From: Primula veris | Lineage: Eukaryota > Streptophyta > Magnoliopsida > Ericales > Primulaceae | DNA length: 64,000 nucleotides | Reading direction: 5' to 3' | Assembly: GCA_963682055.1 (NCBI GenBank) | Contig: OY821745.1 | Location: forward strand, 18,411,342 to 18,475,341 | In this document: positions 18,590 through 36,019 of the stretch, piece after piece | Layout of the letters: each line of letters begins with the position of its first letter | How positions within the stretch are numbered: position 1 is the first letter of the stretch | Program-made: the position numbers and the translations under genes | The notes under the pieces: generated by a model | What the model saw: the letters and a program-made list of their open reading frames with translations, nothing else | Told to the model about the DNA's origin: nothing | Database searches by the model: none

Positions 18590-18830
18590 GATGCTCCCCC
18601 TCACTTGCACACGACATGGTGCGAGGATTTCGTGTAAGTAGTAATTAGTGCAATAAGCATTCACCTGAATGTTCCCCCTCACTTGCAAACGACTGGGTGC
18701 AAGGATTTCATATTTTAAGAAAGAGTACGAGCATTCGACTGGATGTTTTATTTACTTGCACACGACTTGATGCAAGAAAATCTAACGTGGAATAGAACGA
18801 GCATTCAATTGGATGCTCTTAAACTTCATA
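18590..18830. repeat. Repeated 'GGATG(C/T)TCCCCCTCACTTGCA' modules near the 3' LTR
   Basis: Three imperfect ~85-bp modules contain the motifs GAGCATTC(A/G)A(C/T)TGGATG, CCCCCTCACTTGCA and GGTGC(A/G)AGGATTTC. They include extra copies of a polypurine-tract-like sequence (as CTCCCCCTC on this strand). They lie in the untranslated interval between the pol remnant and the 3' LTR. Confidence 0.7.
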
Positions 18831-18989
18831 TGTGAAGATTTATTTCGGCGAGAAATACTAAATAGCATAATCTAGTCATGTCTCTCTTGATCGATAACAA
18901 CAAGTTGTCCTCAAATAAGACAAGTGTTTTATCTGGATCGTGAGACCGAGCATATGTAATTCAAATATGGCTAATACTTGCTCGAAGTC

Positions 18990-19640
18990 ATATACACTCT
19001 CTAGTCATCTCATAGAGCACGAGTAGATCAGAGTGATTCGTTTGGAGTCATTACAAGACCTCCAATATATCGCCTTATTCCTAATGCTAAAGACAGACAA
19101 TGTTAGGATTATCCCTTATGCGAGTCTGATAAGTAACCAGCATTGGTATAACCGAAAAATGGTTGCGTTAATTCGAGTACCGAAGGGGGTAGGTACACTC
19201 GATGACGAAAAATTGGATAAGACAAGCCCTCATCCACAGTTACCTTAAGTTAATGAGAAAATGTCGTTTATGCCATTTCGATGGCAGCGTGTTAGTGCGA
19301 TGCTGTGTCGAGCTATACCATTCACAGCAGACGAGATGTTCGTCCTAGCACATTAGACCAAGTACAACGATATGCTTATTGTACTTAGATATGAACATCA
19401 TGGTTCAATATCTCTTCGTCGTCTCATCAGGGACGGGCCGGGTCTATATAAATATCTAGTTATCGAACGATCATGGGAGAATCTAACGACTTAGCGTCAT
19501 AATGACTAAAACGTCATAACACCTTCTGGGTGTAGTCTGAATCATGGACTTAGATTCAATCTTTACGGGACTCGATCATCAGGCCGAGTCACTACCGTGT
19601 CTTCCCAAGATCCTTCATCTCGAAGGAAAATTCAAAAATG
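18990..19640 (-). pseudogene. Copia pol remnant (end of reverse transcriptase and RNase H)
   Basis: Read on the minus strand, 19621-19601 encodes EMKDLGK, a motif near the end of copia reverse transcriptases, followed at once by two stops. Around 19330-19262 the translation gives AVNGIARHSIALTRCHRNGI, matching the 'AVN.LARYS..PT..HW.G.K' copia signature. Around 19151-19118 it gives GYTNAGYLSDSHKG, matching the RNase H 'GYADAGYLSDPH' motif. Many stops and frame changes separate the motifs. The rest of the interior (19640-24797) should hold integrase and gag, but I could not read them with confidence. Confidence 0.8.
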
Positions 19641-22600
19641 GACCACGTAATAAAACACGCAATGGAATAATACTTGTTCAAGTATCCCAAGCTAACCAAG
19701 TATTTACTTAGGCGGGTATACCACATTTGCTCGGATTATATTAATTCATATTGTGAACGTCTCGTTTAATTGAGATCGTGTTCCGTGGTCAGGAACTACT
19801 TGATTCAAGCATTATGAAGTCACACAGGGGCATTCATCCACACTCTAGTCTAAATCCCCACAGAGATAAAATCGTGACCACAATCACATGCTGCATAATC
19901 AGTTTTCCGGAAACTAATAAACTGATAAAGTAGGGGACCGTTATAACGTCCATTACGAGGAAATAAACCATTTCGTAGTCAATTCCAATGTGTGAGAGGA
20001 GTTTTGTGCTACTAGGCGAGCATTCTACAATCTTATTATTCTCATCACTCTTCCTTACGAATAACCAAATAAATGAACTCGTTTAACATTGGTGGTGTTA
20101 GAGCTATAGGTCCGAACACACTTTTGCTAAGGAGTCTACTTAAATTACAAGTTTCCATTAGTCCAGTCTATTCTCCGTTAACCTCAGGCAACGGTACATG
20201 GTTCCCTGTCATAATTTATTCATATTATCAGTAATCACAAATATATGAACAAGTAATCAATAATAATCTCATTTCGCTTCAATATCATCTTAGATATAAT
20301 GATCGACAGATATTTCAAGATTCTTATGATGATGAGGAAATCACACATCTCCTTGCTCCATTACAATCTCGTGCGACAAACGAGTTTTAGTTCACCAACT
20401 TTGGAGCTGAACGAATTAACAACCGGTCAACTTTCTCGTATCTTGGGAAGGACGACAGACTGACGGCCGACGGCAACGTCCTTTGCTTGGCGGGTTAGGC
20501 CAAAGCAACGTGCTACCACTTGAACACGGCGTCCGACAGGGACGTCTATCCTTGCAAGCATTTTGCAGCAGTTATAAATGATCTCGTGACATCTCATAAA
20601 GTCATTAAATGCGTTTGGCATTTAGTTAGACTTGAGGGAGTCTATGCACTTACTTATCATTAAGTGCAGTTTTGGGGATCAAGCTAAGACTGAGTGGTTT
20701 ATGCCACGTTATTTTACGTCATTCTTTATCAACGGTAACGTGTAAATCTCCCCCTAACGACGGGGAGAACAGTCTTAGGGATGTCACTTTCGCATATCAT
20801 GCGGTAAAAAGATCGCTTGTCAATGTTACTCTATCAAATGATAGGCAAGGGATTCATAATCGAGTTATGTCCCCTTCAGAGGTCCATATTTTGAACGCTA
20901 TAGTGACTCAATTAAAATATTAAGCACTCAAACACGCATTCATATGAGGCGTCTGGCTCATAACCAGTAACTAACTGGTACGCATTTAGTGTTTTGAGTG
21001 ACTATGGGCCTCAGACGGACCAATGCAGCAATATACAATTTATTGTGACCTCACACATAAATATATAGGTACGCATCACCAAATAACGCGTGTAATCATT
21101 TGCAACCGCTTAAAGTTTATGTGAGTCCATTTTGGGTCGGAACATAATCAACATTATGTTCAATTTCAATTCCCAAAGTCAAGTAATACAAATCGAAATT
21201 TCGATTCTTACTCTTCGGCATTATCAAGTCGACTAGACTTTTCAGGATAATCCGGATCATGAGCCATCAACTTAATGATAAGTCTAAGAGTTTGGGAAGT
21301 GCTGTATTTATGTGGACAACGGTAAAATGTGACCATATTGTCGATGCATCAATCATAACCATTTATATTTATGGTACGTCTTATTGTTGGATAATTCCAC
21401 AATAACTCCTTTAATTCTTTATAAGAATTTTACGAGTTCTTTTCGTGATTTTTATACATACTAGTTTTTCAAAGTGAGCATTAGTGGCATGAATTTTGGA
21501 TTAATCACGAAAAAAATCCTCAAAGAGAATCCAAATGCGATTCGATTATAAATCAAGCATCGTCTTTTGACCCGGGAATATCTCATCCGGTCAATGCCAC
21601 AATATCAAAAATGCTCTTATCAATCGACGATAGGCGAATGATAGTACATACAATCATGTCTTAGCATCTAAATCATTTATCATTTCGACGACAGGCAAAA
21701 TGATAAGGTAACTTTAAATGCTTTAAAGAATGTGGTAGCAACCACTTGAAAGACATTTCAACTCCTCTAAAATATGCTTTTGGTTGTATCGAATGGAAAT
21801 TATGTAAAGAAATTTTAATTCTTTTATGTACTATTACCAGATAACACTGGTTTTCTCGAATATTTTATAACTCAACAAGGTACGGCATGACCTACATGAG
21901 TATAAGACCTCATATTTGACAAATCAATTTGGTTTTACCAAAGATTTCAATTTGGAACGACAGGTCCAAAATCATTGTCACAAATGACTCTTTTAGGCAA
22001 TTAGTTGGTGAAATTACGTGGTACACGGTTATCCACTATTTCCAAAAAACCAACTTCACTACAGGTATTGCCTAAAATTTCATAATTTAAAGTTTGGTCA
22101 AATTTGTCAAAGGAATTTGCTCAAAACACTTTTAATTATTTCAAGAAATTTCATAAACAGGCAAACCATAATGCAAAAGTATGTTCAAATGAAAAAAAAA
22201 AACATAATCCAAATGGAAAAACATAATCCAGATGAGCGAAAAATCGGCTCAATAATTTATCAAAAATCAATAAAGAAATGTACCAAACTCATTTGAGCCA
22301 CAAAATCGGGGGTCTCAAGAGTTTACTTTCAGTTAGATTTAACCACATTAGCATCAGCTTTTCCACCTTTATAATAGTTTTGAACTATTTAAGGAGTAAT
22401 CGTGCATGACCTTTGTCTTTATAGCATAGAGTTGGCTCATTGAGCATTATCTCTTGCTTTGAGGCAATGAGTCATATTGTTCCTTTCAAGAACTGTCTTG
22501 GAGCCACGTGTCTTCGATTCGTCGGGATCGCGACAGTTCGAGACAAATAGCACTTCTCTTGGTTCTCGATTTGTGAAAAAGAAATGTCCACGAAGAGCAT

Positions 22601-24797
22601 TAATTTCAGGCAAACAATTCGCCATTGACCCAATAAGATTAAAACTACTCACCGGGGAAATTTTCTTATCCAATAACAGATGGACGATAAAGGGACATGG
22701 TGAATATAAATTCACGATACTGCTTACGAAATATAATTTCCAAGCTATTATGTTGGTGAATGATCGCTTCAATGTGTCAATTTCAGACATTTGTTCACCA
22801 TAGACGTCATCACGTCTCAAATGTGGCGGCGGAATAAAATCAACGCCTTAGCATTCATCTCGAGGGTAACAACAAACTCGTGTTTTACTCATCAAAGATG
22901 GCATCTAAATAATTTGGGCATCAGATGCTCACACATCAGGGTGACTAACATGTGGTGGCGTAAAATACATCGCCTAAACATTCATTTCGCAAGTATGCTT
23001 TGCGATTTCCTCATCATAGATGGCATCCAACATGTGTTGGGAGTTTTGGATTAATTATCATATAAAACGACTGGTTTATATGTTTATGGTTTGCACAAGC
23101 ATAAAATTTGTTTCGAAATGACAGGTTCGAAAATAGTTTTGCTTTTAATGTGAATAAGCTCACATTGATCGAACGACAGATCGATACAGAGACACCAGTT
23201 CGGAGAAACATACATCACTATATAAACACACTCGGGAAAATTATTATTTAGTCAACCCCTTTCGGTAGCTCTACTTGAAAAACGGCCAGGAAAGACGGTG
23301 AGTGTGGAGGGCACGAATGCCACTTAAAAGCCGACCTCATTAGGATATCGACTTCTGTCTATATCTCTCCTCGACATCGTATCCAAATAGGTGAGCCTAT
23401 TTAGGGAAAATTCATAATTTTTCCAATTTAAATGTGAATATATATGATTTCACAATTCATTCATGACAATAAATAACAGATATATCTATTCTAGATAAGC
23501 ACATATATATATACAAGGCAATATAAAATATATTCATGATATATATCTAATCGTAGATTTGATGATAAACTAAATCAATTCAGGATTATCAATCACACAA
23601 ATTATATCATACCAAATCAAATAAAATCAATTAGATCAAATCAAATAATTAACTGCAATATGTGATATTTATATCTATGGTAATATCAAAAGATATGTTG
23701 ATTATGCTAACAATATATCAATCAATTATCTACGGTTTATTGTCATATAAGTTATTCTATACATGGTAGTTTTAACATGCAAGCAAGCAATATATTTTTA
23801 ATTATCAATTAATTCTATATATGATAGTTTTAACATGCAAATGAGTTAAATTTACATGGAAACATATCAATTTATTCAATTAGCATGCAATTTTTATTCA
23901 CTTGCCTTTTTAATAAATATATATATGCATGTGGGTGAATATTTATAGACCGAATATTGACTTTTATAACACATATATACTGTTTTTATGCATGTAATAT
24001 ACTACAGAGACTATCCGTATAATTTCAGCAAACTATATATACAGCGTTATTACAGATTCAGTCCATAATTTCAGGAAAATTGCAGTTTAATCTTTATGTA
24101 TTAACAACATAGTCAATGGCTTTCAGCAAATTTCAAACTGGTACTACGAGTTTCAGTTTGTTACAAATCCAATCCGACAGATGTATATTACTACGTTTAT
24201 ACACACCTTAAACATGCAATTTCTGGAAACGTGATTTTAACACAGTACGTTCTTAGATCCAATCAAAAACCTAAGGTATAGTCCTTTTTTTTTCACTAGG
24301 AGTATTACAACCTTATTTCGAAAAAAGATCATTAGGTATATGTTTACTAGTCTTGTTTTGTTGCATGTACTTCAAATAAAAATTACACTAACAAACAATT
24401 TTTAACATACCAGTACTGTTTGAATTTTTTACCCATGAATCACATATATAACATACTTCACATCTTTGCAAAAAGATTAAACTAACATGATTAAATACAA
24501 TCACAGACGCATGTTACTAGCAATATAAACCGTAGCGATGTTTATTGTTTACTGTCATAGTGGAGTTCATATAGTACTTTACATGCAATTCCATATTATA
24601 TACGCGAATTAACACGCAGGTTCTACTTTTAATCATGTGATTTATAAGTAGAAAAAAAATGTACCGTACGTCTGTTATTTTGTAGAAGGTCGATAGAACA
24701 AAAAAAAACTTTAAAGTTTGACCGTATGTTTTTATAATCCAATTTTCGAGCATAAAACTCTAGGACTCTAATCTCCATAAGTAAAGTGCAGATAACG

Positions 24798-24998
24798 TGT
24801 TGTGTGACATATTAATTCGGTATATATATATAAGAGATATGTATAGATATAGAGAGAGAAATATGGAGAGATAACAACAAGTCTTTATTAATCAGAATGT
24901 CTGAATACAAAGGAATCTATATACGAGGTTATGGTTATATAAGATAGAAATATCAATTTAGAGAGAGTAAGGCCAATAGTTAAATAATATATTAAAAG
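24798..24998 (-). repeat. 5' LTR of the copia element
   Basis: Shares TGTTGTGTGACATATTA and the internal AGAATGTCTGAATACAA with the 17864-18070 copy. The distal end is diverged (ATAATATATTAAAAG where the other LTR has ATAATATCCTACAACA), so the right boundary is approximate. It ends about 320 bp before the HSP70 start codon. Confidence 0.75.
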
Positions 24999-25062
24999 AG
25001 AGTCAAAATTATCATGTTTTCACAAATGTTTTAAAAGATTAGGTGAAGAATATGTTAGATGA

Positions 25063-25081
25063 TTCTAGAACAGGTCACGTG
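25063..25081 (+). promoter_or_regulatory. Heat-shock-element core and G-box upstream of the HSP70 gene
   Basis: TTCTAGAA (25063-25070) is a minimal pair of inverted GAA units, as bound by heat-shock factors. CACGTG (25076-25081) is a G-box, as bound by bHLH/bZIP factors of light and stress signalling. Both lie about 240-255 bp before the start codon, where plant promoters usually carry them. A true HSE has three or more units, so the first site is weak. Confidence 0.5.
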
Positions 25082-25237
25082 CCAACTCACACTCCTCTAA
25101 AAATACTCCGCCCATTCTCTTTAATCACTCCTCCACAAAACACAATAACACAATAACACAAAATAGGAAAATAATAACCCTACTAAAACCCTTCTCTTAT
25201 CTTCTTCAACCTCACACACACTCTCTCTCTCTCTCTC

Positions 25238-25245
25238 TATATATA
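25238..25245 (+). promoter_or_regulatory. Candidate TATA box of the HSP70 gene
   Basis: TATATATA follows a CT-repeat tract and lies 74 bp before the ATG, which would leave a 5' UTR of roughly 40-50 nt. Low sequence complexity limits certainty. Confidence 0.45.
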
Positions 25246-25318
25246 CATATATACATATACACAATACAAACCCAAAGTTGGTAATAATCTCTCTTTAAAT
25301 ACAATAAAATCTGTTTAA

Positions 25319-32167
<6,849 letters not shown>

Positions 32168-33465
32168 AGTTATAAAGAGCTCGTTTTGGTTCCTTAACCT
32201 TGTATGTAATTTGTTAATCTCAAAAAAATAAATATTAAACTCGCGAGAGAGCTAATTTTGGATACTTGGCTCGGTTTGTTTCCTTGAAAAAATGGGTAAG
32301 ATTTAGTTTCTTTTATAGAAAAAGTAGATGCCTCGTTCAAAATTAGAAATCTTGGGGTTTCAACATGCTTCTTTTTTTCTGTGTTTCTGGTCTCGACCGT
32401 ACTCCCTAGTTTGGTAATATCATGGAAAATAAATCATTACATGCGTTGCTGATTAGTTGTAGTCATCTAAAATTGATTTTACGCACACAAGTTGCTCTAG
32501 TTCCAAGATAATCTACATATCATAAGCAGCTGTTGAATGTCTGGTACTGCACTTGGCATGCTGGTTGAAGTGATGGCTGTGCTGCGGTACAATCTCTTGC
32601 TATGAAAACCTGAAATTTGTAATGTAATTATAGGACTTCCCATAAACAGGATATCTTCCTCCAGGAATCATTTATGTTGTTTTGCTTACTACCCACCATT
32701 TCTGTTGCTTATGGAAATCTCTGGTAATCATGGGGTTCAGATCGTAGTTTGTACACCATTGTACAACTAAGCCGGCAGCATGCAGATAAATGGTTGAAAT
32801 CAAGCTACCACAGTAGATACTAAATAAGTAATTAGTAACAGTATACAAGATCCAGTTTTTAGTTCAACTGACTTGCATAACTCTTATCGCTCTTCTGCCT
32901 TCTATGCCTAGCTTTGCTCCTCACAACACCCCTGTTTGTCCATCGGGTAAATCTTTTTCAACTTAAAATTTCAGATCATGATAATATTTCACAAGTATTA
33001 CAATTCCTTTTTTTTTAAAATGCATGCGTCGATGCAACTTTACTGAAATTCAACCTTAGGATTTTTTATTTTTTTTTATAATTTTTATAAGTAGCTTGAT
33101 TTTGTGATTTAATTTCTAACTGATGGTATTTGGGGACTGTTTAAAAATCAAACGAAAAACTTGTATGTCGATAAAGTTATGGCATCAACAAATGGAAAAA
33201 TGTAAGCGAAATCAAGTTAAGGATGATTTGGTAAATTTGTTAATAATTTGTAGTTCAAGTGAGGCGGAATGATTAATGGTACCATTTTATCATTAATAAT
33301 AATATAGTCACTGAGAAATTGGTGAATCGTTAATACAGTATCACTGCCATGAAAAAAAACTGATAACATCTATTCTCTATATATAAAAAGTCAGGGTTAA
33401 GCAGAGGGACATCCTGATATGTCTGCTTCACCAGCTAATTCACACACAACAATTGCAATCAGAGG
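32168..33465. other. Intergenic: 3' UTR of the HSP70 gene and featureless AT-rich DNA
   Basis: The first ~200 bp after the HSP70 stop is probably 3' UTR (an AATAAATA run at 32226-32235 could be the poly(A) signal). No further ORF, RNA gene or repeat was recognised. Confidence 0.5.
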
Positions 33466-33912
33466 TGTACTGAACGAACTACTCAGAATGTCATGTTCGG
33501 TTCATGTTTGTTTATAAACGAACAAACACGAACGTTTGATGAACGAACCACGATTTGGTCACGAACGGGTCGTTAACAACATAAATTTCTCTCTTCCTTC
33601 TCCCTCCCTCCGATCTCTCTCATCCTCCTTCTCGCTCTCTCCGATCTCTCATCCTTCCTCTATGTTTTCGATCTCTCTCTCCTCCTTCTATCTTTCCGAT
33701 ATTTTTCTTCTACTAGCTCTCTCCGATCTCTTTTCGGTGTAAATTGAGACGGATACATCCGTCGGAGTGGGCGGCGAGAGTGTAAAGCGATATCGAAAAT
33801 TCGAGTTTGATGTCGACGGAGATGCGGTCGTCGAAAAAAAAGCCACGACGACGACGTGGTAGTTCGAGATCGAAGGACGGACAAGAGTTGGATTTGTTAA
33901 CTAGTGTATAAC

Positions 33913-34185
33913 CTTGAAAAATAAGTATATGAATTTCGTGAATTAAGGGTATGAAGTTGAAAATTATGGATATAAATTATATAAGTAATGATATGAATTA
34001 TGTAAATTGGGGGATTAACTTTAAAAAAAATGGTGAACTCTACGAATTAATATATGAACTTTTGAAATAATTGTATGAATTTTTGAAATAAGTGTATGAA
34101 AATATAAAAATTATGGTATAAACTTTTAAAATAAGGGTATAAACTTTTAGAATAAGTGTATGAAATATACAAGTTAGTCTATGCA
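33913..34185. repeat. Degenerate minisatellite (~22-25 bp unit)
   Basis: Successive variants of 'AATAAGTGTATGAATTTTTGA' and 'AAATAAGGGTATAAACTTTT' repeat about ten times. Noncoding and AT-rich. Confidence 0.65.
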
Positions 34186-34591
34186 TTTTTTGTTATGTTT
34201 TTGTTAATTAAAAATTTTTGTGTATAGTTTTATTAATTTAGTTTTAAAAGTAATATGTTTTGTTAATTTATCATAGTTTTAAACATTGTGCTTTCAAAAA
34301 TATTTGTCACTATAATTTCTCGTGTGAAAGGGTGAAATAAGCTCCCGTCAAACCATCCTTTTTATAATTATATCGTGCGATTGCAACCCTAATAACTAAT
34401 ATGTATGTGACTGTCATCTTGTGATCTATTCCAGTTATTTATTAAAATCTGAAATAACTTAATATTCACATGAATTACGTCAGCATCTAAACGTGGGAGT
34501 CGTTGTAAATTTATACTCTTATACAAGTTGAGATGTTACACCTTAATTTTCTTTCAACATATGCAAAAAAACAACCGTTTATATATATATA

Positions 34592-34801
34592 GGGTGAGAA
34601 TCTATACACACATAAAAAAAAAAACACATTATGTTTACACATCAATCACAACCCTTCATTTACTACTTTTAATGGTCAAGATTAGTTCATCTAATTATTA
34701 GAATAAACACATAATCTTGACCATTAAAAGTAAGTAAATGGAGGGTTGTGATTGATGTGTAAACATAATGTGTTTTTTTATGTGTGTATGGATCCCTCCC
34801 C
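34592..34801. mobile_element. Fold-back MITE (~210 bp)
   Basis: The left arm 34592-34684 is almost fully complementary to the right arm 34712-34801, around a ~27-bp AT-rich loop. The outer ends are GGGTGAGAATCTATACACAC and, complemented, GGGGAGGGATCCATACACAC. TA repeats flank both sides, so the target duplication cannot be resolved. It encodes nothing. Its transcript would form a long hairpin. Confidence 0.9.
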
Positions 34802-35305
34802 ATATATATATATATATATATATATTTCATCCGTTTCTAATTGACTCACTTGCTGATTTTATGTGGTTTAATATTATAATAAAAGTTGTCAACTTATTTA
34901 GGAACAAATAAAGTAATTAATTCTCCATAAATATTAACTTTTAACATAATGTCATATTTTTTGCAGGTATGCAAATGTTATGCATCAGCAACCTTTTTAA
35001 TACTCATATACTGTATATCTTTCTCAAGTTTGATCCCACGTCTTTTACCTACCTATTTAGGCTAAATGCATAATTTGTATTTCTCAATCAAACTTCGGTA
35101 ACACAAGACTATCAGGGAGAAATTATTTAGAGCACTTGTACACCAACATACGAATTTGTAACACTACGGACTCTGATAATTGTGTGGTGTGTACGAGTGC
35201 TTGTAAAAAAAATCAGTATCGCCATATGGGAACATATAATCACTCGCTATGTAACTAATTACATTATGATTATCATTTTAACATAAGAGTAGATACAAAG
35301 AAAAA

Positions 35306-35506
35306 ATGATTTTTCTGCAAGCATGTCTCTATGTTTTAGTTGTGGTGCTCCGTGCTCAGCTATATCTTATTATACAAGGAAAAAAAGTCAAAAACTCGTT
35401 GCCAATGAGCCCAGATAATCCTCCAAGTAGTGATTCTAATTCAAGTCAGACGAGAAATCCTAAAACAGTACTTCCTATCTTATCAACGGAAATAGGCTAC
35501 CTGTAA
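35306..35506 (+). CDS. Possible small secreted peptide (66 aa), hypothetical
   Basis: An ATG opens a 66-codon frame ending at TAA. The first ~26 residues are hydrophobic (FLQACLYVLVVVLRAQLYLI) and could be a signal peptide. The rest is hydrophilic and Ser/Pro/Asn-rich (PMSPDNPPSSDSNSSQTRNP), which resembles the general layout of plant precursor peptides. No known peptide-hormone motif is recognised. In AT-rich spacer DNA an ORF this size can arise by chance. Confidence 0.2.
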   Translation: MIFLQACLYVLVVVLRAQLYLIIQGKKVKNSLPMSPDNPPSSDSNSSQTRNPKTVLPILSTEIGYL

Positions 35507-36019
35507 AATCTATGAACAGTGTCCAGAGACAAAAAAAAACGTTTTTTTGTTAAATATTATCATTTAAGTTTTTCTTAATTTTATCCTACCAAGTTTTTCT
35601 GTTTGGGTACAATGTTCTGCTCCCTTGTCATTATAACATCATATACGTTGTTGCATATTCCCGAAACTTGTTCATGTTGTGGCTTTTCAGCTCAGGTTTA
35701 ATTATTTGTAGCTGCATCACATTTTAGTTGCCAGTTTAATAGGTAAACATTTTTGCATTTACTTGACTGTTAAACTAAAAAAGCTAGGATTCGTGAACAC
35801 TTCTTTCCATCCATCTTAAAAAATGCCAACTTATTCCCTTAAATCAGCAGCCAAACAAGCCTTTAGCACGTTGTAGTAAGGTGCACTAAATATATGAATA
35901 CACAAGTTTTCAATACATGTGATGATAGGTCAAAACTCAATAGGCAGTTTCTTATGGTAAATCAGACTCAAAATCCAAGATCAAATTGCACATCTATCTC
36001 GCATAAAGCTTACATAAAC
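35507..36019. other. Intergenic, including the GNOM 3' UTR
   Basis: No ORF. The roughly 200 bp next to 36020 is presumably the 3' UTR of the minus-strand GNOM gene. Confidence 0.45.

Larger units (their letters stand above)
17864..24998 (-). mobile_element. Degenerate Ty1/copia LTR retrotransposon, minus strand
   Basis: Two related ~205-bp repeats (17864-18070 and 24798 to ~24998) share the start TGTTGTGTGACATATTA and an internal TTTATTAATCAGAATGTCTG. The left one ends ...CCTACAACA. On the minus strand, CAAAGGGGGAG (18081-18071) is a polypurine tract next to the left repeat, making that the 3' LTR and setting the orientation. RT/RNase H-like copia motifs occur in the interior, riddled with stops. 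No target duplication and no canonical tRNA-Met primer site are visible, consistent with old age. Confidence 0.85.

Noticed and set aside
22437..22820. 127-codon minus-strand open frame in the copia interior, considered as gag or a novel gene
   Set aside because: No gag or integrase motif could be recognised; it is probably random survival within the decayed element.
33470..33560. hAT-like end with inverted GTTC.TGTTTGTT motifs
   Set aside because: The GAACGAAC/GTTCGTTC repeats are suggestive, but no partner end or target duplication was found downstream.
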